Origin: Pseudonocardia alaniniphila
GTDB lineage: Bacteria > Actinomycetota > Actinomycetes > Mycobacteriales > Pseudonocardiaceae
Direction of reading: 5' to 3'
Length of the DNA: 64,000 nt
Assembly (NCBI RefSeq): GCF_022524485.1
Contig: NZ_JAKXMK010000037.1
Coordinates: 1 to 64,000, forward strand
Shown: positions 58,379 to 64,000 of the stretch, piece by piece
Layout: each line of letters opens with the position of its first letter
How positions within the stretch are numbered: position 1 is the first letter of the stretch
The notes under the pieces: model-generated
The model's database searches: none
The model's input: the letters and a program-made list of their open reading frames with translations, nothing else
What the model was told of the DNA's origin: nothing
Translations under genes and position numbers: made by a program

Positions 58379-59026
58379 CTACGCGGCCTGCGGGGCGAAC
58401 AGGCGCGTGAAGGTGTCCAACAGCTTGCGCTGCCCGGCCAGCTCGACCAGTCCACATTTCATTGCCTGCATGAGGTTCTGGTACGAGGCCAGCTCGTCGG
58501 TCAACGGGATGGTGATGACGAGGTCGGCGTCGTCCGGGGCGGGGCCGGGGCCGGCGTCGAGCTTGCCGTCGGTGACGACGGCGTGCAGCACCATGCCGGG
58601 GGCGCGGATCTCCCAGGAAGCCGTGAGCCCGGCCGCCGCTTCCTGGTTGAACACCGCCCGCAAGGTCATGGTCACCGACTCGGGGGTGACGATCTCGCCC
58701 GGCCGGGGTTCGCCCAGCTGGGTGGCGCCCCATCGTCCGAGGGTGAGGATGGCGGGTTCGAGCTCATGGCCGGCGGCGGTCAGGGTGTAAAGGACCCCGC
58801 GCTGCGGCGCCGGCGCGACCTGGCGTTCGACGATGCCCGCCTGTTCGAGTTCCTTCAGCCGGGTGGAGAGCACGTTGGTGGGGATGCCCGGCAGGCCGTC
58901 GAGCAGATCGGTGTAGCGGCGCGGGCGCACCGTGAGATCGCGGACGATCAGCAGGGCCCAGCGCTCGCCGACCAGCTCGAGCGCTCGGGCGAGACCGCAG
59001 TACTGGCCGAACTCACGTCGCTTCAC
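58379..59026 (-). CDS. HxlR-family regulator fused to an SCP2-like domain
   Basis: A 215-residue regulator. Residues 1-100 are the HxlR/MarR-like winged helix: EFGQYCGLARALELVGERWALLIVRDLTVRPRRYTDLLDGLPGIPTNVLSTRLKELEQAGIVERQ. Residues about 110-210 form an SCP2/sterol-binding-like domain (WEIRAPGMVLHAVVTDGKLDAGPGPAPDDADLVITIPLTDELASYQNLMQAMKCGLVELAGQRKLLDTFTRLFA), presumably sensing a hydrophobic ligand. GTG start at 59024-59026 with no ribosome site, so perhaps leaderless. It diverges from the six-gene operon at 59164, its probable target; a palindrome lies just upstream of the start. Confidence 0.88.
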   Translation of the reverse strand: MKRREFGQYCGLARALELVGERWALLIVRDLTVRPRRYTDLLDGLPGIPTNVLSTRLKELEQAGIVERQVAPAPQRGVLYTLTAAGHELEPAILTLGRWGATQLGEPRPGEIVTPESVTMTLRAVFNQEAAAGLTASWEIRAPGMVLHAVVTDGKLDAGPGPAPDDADLVITIPLTDELASYQNLMQAMKCGLVELAGQRKLLDTFTRLFAPQAA

Positions 59027-59033
59027 GCATTTA

Positions 59034-59050
59034 ACGTAGCAAACTTACGT
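59034..59050. promoter_or_regulatory. ACGTA-N7-TACGT palindrome, candidate HxlR operator
   Basis: Perfect 5-bp arms (59034-59038 and 59046-59050), eight bases upstream of the HxlR-SCP2 start codon and about 110 bp before the divergent operon. A site this close to a possibly leaderless start suits autorepression. Confidence 0.5.
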
Positions 59051-59163
59051 CCTTGATGTGAGCTTCGATGAGCGAAGTGCGCTTGCAATGATGAAGCTCG
59101 CTGGTTAGGGTCCATGCCATGACCGAGCAGAGCCGGCAGTGGAGCCCGACCGAGGAACCGCCG

Positions 59164-59877
59164 ATGACAGATCTGCTCGACCTCGCACTCGCCGCGCACG
59201 GTGGGCTGGATCGCTGGCGACGACTCACGCAGCTCCGCGTGGAGTGCTCGGTCGGCGGCACCACCTGGCCCAGTGACGGTGTGCTGGCGCGCAGCGTGGC
59301 CACGGTGGACACCCGAGCCCAGCGCACGTACTTCGACCCGTTCGGCGGGCCGGGTCACCGCGCGCTGTACACGCCCGGCCATGTCGAGATCGTCGACACC
59401 GATGGCGCCGTGCTCGCGCAGCGCAACGATCCGCGGCGAGCGTTCGCCGGGCACGAACAGGCCGGTTCGTGGGACCGGTTGCACAAGGCGTACTTCGCCG
59501 GCTATGCGCTGTGGAACTACGTGAGCTTGCCGTTCCTGTTGGCCCAGAACGGTTTCCGGGCCGAGGAGATCGAGCCGTGGCCGGAGAACGGCCAGACCTG
59601 GCGGCGGCTGCGCGTCGAGTTCCCGGACCACATCACGACGCACGCCGCGGTGCAGACGTTCTACTTCGGCTCCGGGGACCACCTGCTGCGCAGGCACGAC
59701 TACGACGCCGAGGTGCTCGGCGGCCAGCCCACCGCGCACTACAGCGTCGACTACCGGAACTTCGCCGGGATCACCTTCCCCACCCGCCGCTGGGTCGTGC
59801 CCCGCAATCCCGACAACACCACCCCTGATGGCCCGGTGCTCGTCTCCCTCGACATCCAGGCCATCACCCCTTCCTGA
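59164..59877 (+). CDS. Conserved protein of unknown function, copy 1
   Basis: A 237-residue protein. The ATG at 59164 is chosen over one at 59119 because GAGGAA precedes it and because the paralogue at 60788 begins at the same residue (MTDLLD). Recognisable stretches: AAHGGLDRWRRLTQLRVECSVGG, YTPGHVEIVDTDGAVLAQRNDPRRAFAGH, KAYFAGYALWNYVSLPFLLA, EEIEPWPENGQTWRRLRVEFPDHITTHAAVQTFYFG and HDYDAEVLGGQPTAHYSVDYRNFAGITFPTRRWV. The beta-rich pattern suggests a LolA-like lipid-binding sheet, without signal peptide. Often found beside flavin or SDR enzymes. Function unknown. Confidence 0.75.
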   Translation: MTDLLDLALAAHGGLDRWRRLTQLRVECSVGGTTWPSDGVLARSVATVDTRAQRTYFDPFGGPGHRALYTPGHVEIVDTDGAVLAQRNDPRRAFAGHEQAGSWDRLHKAYFAGYALWNYVSLPFLLAQNGFRAEEIEPWPENGQTWRRLRVEFPDHITTHAAVQTFYFGSGDHLLRRHDYDAEVLGGQPTAHYSVDYRNFAGITFPTRRWVVPRNPDNTTPDGPVLVSLDIQAITPS

Positions 59878-59891
59878 TCATGGAGCCACGC

Positions 59892-60788
59892 ATGTCCTCT
59901 TCGGACGGAAATCGGACCGTCCTCATCACGGGCGCTACCGGCGACACCGGGCGCGCCGCGGTCCGGGAGTCCCTCGCCCTCGGCCTCACCGTGCGGGCTT
60001 TGGTGCACAGCATCGACGCCCGGTCGCGGGCCCTGGCCGAGTCGGGCGCCGAGGTCGTCGTCGGTGACCTGTTGGACATCAACACCGTCCGCCCGGCCAT
60101 CGAGGGCACCGACGCGGCGTACTTCGTCTACCCGATCCAGCCGGGCCTGATCCCCGCAACCGTCAACTTCGCCCAGGCCGCCAGAGAAACCGGCGGCAAC
60201 GTCGTCCTCAACCTCTCGCAGCGCTCCGCGAACCGCGAATCCACCAGCGACTCCACTCGGGACACCTATGTCTCCGAGCAGGTGTTCAACTGGTCCGGCC
60301 TGGACGTCATCCATCTGCGCCCGACCATGTTCCTGGAGTGGTTCACCTACCCCTGGATGCTGCCCAACATCCAGCAGGGCCGCCTGTGGGTCGCCACCGG
60401 CAAGGGCACCTCTTCGATCGTCGGCGCCGAGGACCAGGGGCGGGCGATCGCAGCCCTGCTGGCGCACCCGGACGAGCACATCGGCACGACCATCCCGCTG
60501 TCCGGCCCGGTCGAGCTGGGTCAGGAGCAGATGGCGGCCGAGCTGTCCGAGGCCCTGGGCCGCAAGATCGTCTACGAGAGCCCGTCGGTGGAGGAGTTCG
60601 TCGCCTACCTGGTGAAGGTCGGAGTCCCCCCGTACGGCGTCCAGCACATCGGCGGCGCCCTGATCGACTATCAGAACGGGCGCATGTCGGGCGCCGACGA
60701 CAACATCGAGAAGCTCACCGGCCGGCGGTCGATGACCGTGGGCGAATTCGCCCGCGCGCATGCCGACCTGCTGAACGGGGTGCGGTGA
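59892..60788 (+). CDS. NmrA-like NAD(P)-binding protein
   Basis: A 298-residue atypical SDR of the NmrA/HSCARG group. The ATG at 59892 has GGAG upstream; one four codons earlier has none. Nucleotide motif LITGATGDTGRAAV, then EVVVGDLLDINTVRPAIEGTDAAYFVYPIQPGL and LDVIHLRPTMFLEWF. These proteins reduce quinone-like substrates or act as redox-sensing regulators. It shares the operon with the two unknown paralogues; its stop overlaps the next start as TGATG. Confidence 0.87.
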   Translation: MSSSDGNRTVLITGATGDTGRAAVRESLALGLTVRALVHSIDARSRALAESGAEVVVGDLLDINTVRPAIEGTDAAYFVYPIQPGLIPATVNFAQAARETGGNVVLNLSQRSANRESTSDSTRDTYVSEQVFNWSGLDVIHLRPTMFLEWFTYPWMLPNIQQGRLWVATGKGTSSIVGAEDQGRAIAALLAHPDEHIGTTIPLSGPVELGQEQMAAELSEALGRKIVYESPSVEEFVAYLVKVGVPPYGVQHIGGALIDYQNGRMSGADDNIEKLTGRRSMTVGEFARAHADLLNGVR

Positions 60789-61501
60789 TGACGGACCTGC
60801 TCGATCGCGTGTATGACGCGCACGGCCGGTTGGAACGGTGGCATCAGCTCACGCAGGTGCGGTTCACCGGCTCGGCCGGCGGAATCCTGCCATGGCCCCG
60901 TGCGGACTTCCTGGCACACACCGGCGCCACGCTCGACCCACGAAGGCAACGCGTCACGATCGAACCGTTCGGCATGCCGGATCGCCGGGGTTCCTACACC
61001 CCCGACCACGTCGAGATCCTCGATTCCGAGGGCCACGTGCTCGCCGCGCGGGACGAGCCCCGTCGCGCGTTCGACGGCCACCCGCCGGACCAACGCTGGG
61101 ACGAACTGCAGGCCGCGTACTTCGCCGGGTACGCATTCTGGGGCTACCTCACCATTCCCTTCCTTCTCGACTGGGACGGCGTTCGGGTCGAGGAGATCGA
61201 GCCGTGGCCGGAGAACGGCGAGACCTGGCGACGACTGCGCGTCGAGTTCCCCGGCCACATCACCACGCACAGCTCCGTACAGACCCTCTATTTCGGCGCC
61301 GGGGACCACCTGCTGCGCAGGCACGACTACAGCCCCGACGTCCTCGGGAACCCGTTGACGGCCCACTACACCACCGACTACCGCACGTTCGACGGATTCG
61401 CCTTTCCCACCCGGCGATACGTCCTCCGCCGCGAACCCGACAACACCACCTCGGGCGGGCAGCTCATCACCCTGAACATCCACTCCGTGACCCTGACCTG
61501 A
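60788..61501 (+). CDS. Conserved protein of unknown function, copy 2
   Basis: A 237-residue paralogue of the protein at 59164, the same length and alignable end to end: YDAHGRLERWHQLTQVRFTGSAGG, YTPDHVEILDSEGHVLAARDEPRRAFDGH, AAYFAGYAFWGYLTIPFLL, EEIEPWPENGETWRRLRVEFPGHITTHSSVQTLYFG, LTAHYTTDYRTFDGFAFPTRRYV. Start coupled to the NmrA-like stop. Two diverged copies in one operon suggest a heteromer or two related ligands. No catalytic motif recognised. Confidence 0.75.
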   Translation: MTDLLDRVYDAHGRLERWHQLTQVRFTGSAGGILPWPRADFLAHTGATLDPRRQRVTIEPFGMPDRRGSYTPDHVEILDSEGHVLAARDEPRRAFDGHPPDQRWDELQAAYFAGYAFWGYLTIPFLLDWDGVRVEEIEPWPENGETWRRLRVEFPGHITTHSSVQTLYFGAGDHLLRRHDYSPDVLGNPLTAHYTTDYRTFDGFAFPTRRYVLRREPDNTTSGGQLITLNIHSVTLT

Positions 61502-61548
61502 CCCGGTCACGGAACCACCGGCGAAGAAGCACGCGAAAGGAACAGAGG

Positions 61549-62253
61549 ATGACATCCCTGAAGGACGCGACCGTTCTCGTGACGGGCGCCAACGGCGGGC
61601 TCGGCGCCGAGTTCGTCACGACCGCGGTGGCGCGGGGCGCCCGCCTTGTCTACGCGGCGGCACGCGACCCCAAGGGGTGGGGCGACAACCGCGTCGTGCC
61701 GCTGCAACTGGACGTGACCGACCCCGACGCGATCGATCGGGCCCGGGAACGGGCCGGCGACACCACGATCCTGGTGAACAACGCGGCCATCTTCCCGCGC
61801 GGGGATCTGCTGACCGCCCCGCTCGACGACATCACGGCGAACATCGAGACCAACCTGATCGGTCCGATCCGGCTGACCCGCGCCTTCGCACCCGCGCTTC
61901 GCTCAGCCGAGGGCGCGCTGGTCAACGTGGGCTCCGTACTCAGTTGGTTCGCCGTCGGGAAGGCGCACAGCGTCTCCAAGGCGGCACTGTGGATGGCGAC
62001 GAACGCCTTCCGGCTCGAGCTGTCGCCCGACGGGGTCCAGGTGCTCGGGGCCTACCTCGGCCCGACCGACACGCCGATGCAAGCGGGCAGCAACGCGACA
62101 GGCATGAACAAGCCGGCCGACGTCGTCGCCGCTGTCTTCGACGCACTCGAAGCCGGGCAACACGAGGTGCTCGTCGACGAGACGACCAAGCGTGTGCACG
62201 CTGCGCTCTCCCAGCCCGTCACCGCCCTGTACCCGGCTCTCGCATCGCGATAG
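61549..62253 (+). CDS. Short-chain dehydrogenase-like protein, catalytic Tyr replaced by His
   Basis: A 234-residue classical SDR. GANGGLG at residues 13-19 binds NAD(P), LVNNAAIF at 75-82 is the NNAG motif, and Ser129 is in NVGSVLSW. The YxxxK motif reads HSVSK (residues 140-144): the catalytic tyrosine is a histidine while Lys144 is kept. This should cripple ordinary alcohol/ketone chemistry, so the protein may act as a binding partner or use a different acid. AAAGGAAC precedes the ATG at 61549. It lies 47 bp after the second unknown paralogue. Confidence 0.85.
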   Translation: MTSLKDATVLVTGANGGLGAEFVTTAVARGARLVYAAARDPKGWGDNRVVPLQLDVTDPDAIDRARERAGDTTILVNNAAIFPRGDLLTAPLDDITANIETNLIGPIRLTRAFAPALRSAEGALVNVGSVLSWFAVGKAHSVSKAALWMATNAFRLELSPDGVQVLGAYLGPTDTPMQAGSNATGMNKPADVVAAVFDALEAGQHEVLVDETTKRVHAALSQPVTALYPALASR

Positions 62254-62290
62254 GCGAGCAGCGCCTCTGACCTGAAGGAGCAGCATCCGC

Positions 62291-62812
62291 ATGGGCATTG
62301 TGGACACCCTCATCGACCGCAACCGGAGGTTCGCCGAGACCCAGTTCCTCGACAGCCTCGAGATGCGGCCGAGCTTCGCCACGATCGTCATCAGCTGCCT
62401 CGACCCGCGCGTCGACCCGGCCGTCGTCCTCGGCGCGGAGCAGGGCCAGATAGCCGTGATCCGCAACGTCGGTGGGCGCATCACCCCGCACACACTGATG
62501 GAACTGGTCATGCTCCGCCACGTGGCGCAGGCCAACGGCACCGACATCGGCCCCGGTTGGGAGATCGCCGTCTTGCAGCACACACAGTGCGGCATCACCC
62601 TGATCCAGGACCAGCCGGACCTGCTCAGCCGGTACTTCCAGATCGACCAGCAGGACCTCCCCGGCGTGTCCCTCGGTGACCCGCGGGCCGCCGTCGCCCA
62701 CGACGTCGCCGCGCTGCGGGCCGAAACCCGCCTCGCCGGTGTCCACGTCTCCGGCCTTGTCTACGACGTCACCACAGGGTTGGTCGAGACCGTCGTCGAG
62801 CGCGGATCGTGA
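62291..62812 (+). CDS. Beta-carbonic anhydrase
   Basis: A 173-residue beta-class carbonic anhydrase. Zinc and catalytic residues Cys36, Asp38, Arg40 (SCLDPR) and His97, Cys100 (HTQCG) are all present, with GQIAVIRNVGGRITPHTLMELVMLRHV between them. AAGGAG lies upstream of the ATG. It interconverts CO2 and bicarbonate. In an operon of SDR and unknown proteins it may supply bicarbonate or remove CO2 for a linked (de)carboxylation. Confidence 0.92.
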   Translation: MGIVDTLIDRNRRFAETQFLDSLEMRPSFATIVISCLDPRVDPAVVLGAEQGQIAVIRNVGGRITPHTLMELVMLRHVAQANGTDIGPGWEIAVLQHTQCGITLIQDQPDLLSRYFQIDQQDLPGVSLGDPRAAVAHDVAALRAETRLAGVHVSGLVYDVTTGLVETVVERGS

Positions 62813-62833
62813 ACACACAGAAAGGAGTCAACC

Positions 62834-63694
62834 GTGACTTCTGCGATCAACCAGCCGCCCACGCGGCGTACATGGCTCATCACCGGCGCTACATCCGGGA
62901 TCGGCCGATCTCTCGCCATTGCCGCCCTGGAGCGCGGTGACAATGTTGCGATGCTTGCGCGGAACAGCGGCGACCAGGCCCGTGAACTCGCGCAACGGCG
63001 TCCCGATCAGGTGCTGATTGTCGAGACCGATGTTCGCGACGAGCAATCGGTGCGTGCGGCGGTCGAACGGACCGTCGAGCGTTACGGTCGCATCGACGTC
63101 GTCGCCAACAACGCCGGTTTCGGGCTGTTCGGAGCGGTCGAGGAGGCTACTGACGCAGAGGCGCGCGCAGTCTTCGACACGAATGTGTTCGGCGTCCTCA
63201 ACGTGTTGCGCTCCACTCTTCCGGTTCTGCGCGAACAACATTCCGGGCACATCCTTCAGAGCTCGTCGTACTTGGGGCAGACCGCCTTTGCCGGTGTCGG
63301 CCTGCTTGCTGCCACCAAATACGCCGTCGAAGGAATCGCGGACGCCCTTGTCGACGAAGTCGCTCCGTTCGGAATCAAGGTCACGCTCGTCCAGCCGGGC
63401 CTCACCGCCACCGCCTTCTTGGCCAATATCGACGTGGCCGAGCCCAATCCTGCTTACGACCACACCGTCCGCAAAGTCCAGACCTCGATCGGTACCCTGC
63501 CGCCCGAAGCCTTCAACGCGCCGGACAGAGTCGTTACCGCCATCATGGCCGCTGTCGACTCCGACCGGCCCCCGCTGCGTCTGGCAACCGGCTCAACCGC
63601 TGCCCAGGACATGCAAGCTGCGCTCGAATTCCGGCTCAGCGAACTCGATTCGTGGAGAGAAATCACCGACAACGTCGACACACCCACGCACTGA
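62834..63694 (+). CDS. Short-chain dehydrogenase-like protein, catalytic Tyr replaced by Leu
   Basis: A 286-residue classical SDR with GTG start after AAAGGAG. GATSGIG at residues 18-24 and NNAGFG at 92-97 are intact, and SSS at 143-145 holds the catalytic serine. The active-site stretch reads GLLAATKYAVEG: Lys162 is present but position 158, normally tyrosine, is leucine. Like the SDR two genes upstream it lacks the catalytic tyrosine. Last gene of the operon behind the HxlR-SCP2 regulator. Confidence 0.87.
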   Translation: MTSAINQPPTRRTWLITGATSGIGRSLAIAALERGDNVAMLARNSGDQARELAQRRPDQVLIVETDVRDEQSVRAAVERTVERYGRIDVVANNAGFGLFGAVEEATDAEARAVFDTNVFGVLNVLRSTLPVLREQHSGHILQSSSYLGQTAFAGVGLLAATKYAVEGIADALVDEVAPFGIKVTLVQPGLTATAFLANIDVAEPNPAYDHTVRKVQTSIGTLPPEAFNAPDRVVTAIMAAVDSDRPPLRLATGSTAAQDMQAALEFRLSELDSWREITDNVDTPTH

Positions 63695-63766
63695 GGCGCC
63701 CGGGGATGGGTGATGCCCCACGACAGCGCTGCGACGCCGGGAGCAACCAGCCGAAAGGACGGATGA

Positions 63767-63784
63767 TCACGCGATCACGCGTGA
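63767..63784. promoter_or_regulatory. TCACGCG-ATCA-CGCGTGA inverted repeat
   Basis: Perfect 7-bp arms (63767-63773 and 63778-63784), about 160 bp before the gene that starts at the right edge. It suits a regulator site or a short hairpin after the SDR operon. Confidence 0.4.
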
Positions 63785-63945
63785 CGAGGCCGACGGTATC
63801 GTGATGCAGTCCGCGCAGCGAGGACAGATGTGGGGCACCCCCTGGACGATCGAGGCGGGGTCTCGGCGGGTGCGGGGCCGCGCCGGGCGGGCGGTCGGGC
63901 CGTGTGGCGCACGTGCGGCGGACCGCACGATCGAAGGGAGCGGGG

Positions 63946-64000
63946 ATGTCGCGGGTTTCAGTGACGAAGCCGGCCGGCCGGGCCACGGCCCTGGTGCTCT
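63946..64000 (+). CDS. N-terminus of a gene cut by the window edge
   Basis: An ATG at 63946, preceded by GAAGGGAGCGGGG, opens MSRVSVTKPAGRATALVL and runs off the end. The basic start followed by hydrophobic residues could be the beginning of a membrane or exported protein. Nothing more can be said from 18 residues. Confidence 0.45.
   Translation, partial: MSRVSVTKPAGRATALVL

Noticed and set aside
1..64000. tRNA, rRNA or an origin
   Set aside because: No cloverleaf-like segment with a GTTCRA loop, no rRNA-like stretch and no DnaA-box cluster was recognised.

Overview
The window is high-GC DNA with many GTG starts, dense ATGA/GTGA stop-start overlaps, coenzyme-F420/FMN luciferase-like enzymes, TetR/IclR/Lrp/HxlR regulators and an EthR-like repressor. 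This points to an actinobacterium, most likely a Pseudonocardia-like member of the Pseudonocardiales (inference from style and protein similarity). No rRNA, tRNA, CRISPR array or intact transposon was recognised. Most of the window is accessory metabolism and transport, with several decayed genes.

Layout. 1-16 kb: a scattered set of small units, with a phosphoribosyltransferase-like protein, an IclR regulator, a TetR/FAD-monooxygenase divergent pair with a repeated operator, a MetE-like zinc methyltransferase, thyA-dfrA, two luciferase-like oxidoreductases, a BBE-type FAD oxidase, an EthR-like repressor, an orphan binding protein and an SMP-30 lactonase. Several gene remnants lie between them. 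16.2-20.8 kb: a four-gene MacAB-type efflux operon. 21.0-24.5 kb: an unusual locus with a PqqD-like RiPP-recognition protein, a GT4 glycosyltransferase, a Tat-signal-bearing peptide made of FPNQT repeats, and a GT2-TPR glycosyltransferase. It also holds the remains of a second GT2 copy.

24.7-32.8 kb: a fully ATGA-coupled five-gene operon (permease, two DUF1989 proteins, urea-carboxylase-type biotin enzyme, allophanate hydrolase). It is better read as guanidine degradation than as plain urea use, and a TetR gene diverges from it. 33.6-41.5 kb: a small beta-barrel protein, an Lrp regulator, a five-gene dipeptide/oligopeptide ABC operon and a convergent MFS transporter. Two junctions in the ABC operon carry chains of duplicated, translationally coupled mini-ORFs. 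41.7-48.6 kb: asparagine synthetase, then a LuxR-type LAL regulator and a polar-amino-acid permease that have both lost their 5' ends at one scar, then the intact ATPase and binding protein.

48.6-54.1 kb: two divergent operons. One encodes a sodium:solute symporter, a small membrane protein and an FMN-dependent DmoA/NtaA-type monooxygenase. The other encodes a DUF1684 protein and a flavin reductase. Each is preceded by a short cysteine-containing leader ORF of the kind actinobacteria use for cysteine/sulfur-responsive attenuation. I infer one sulfur-scavenging regulon. 54.5-58.4 kb: a secreted N-acetylmuramoyl-L-alanine amidase, a secreted alpha/beta hydrolase and a 70-residue peptide with TLNPxFDHR repeats. 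58.4-63.7 kb: an HxlR-SCP2 regulator diverging from a six-gene operon with two paralogous 237-residue proteins of unknown function, an NmrA-like protein, a beta-carbonic anhydrase and two SDRs that lack the catalytic tyrosine. A new gene starts at the right edge.
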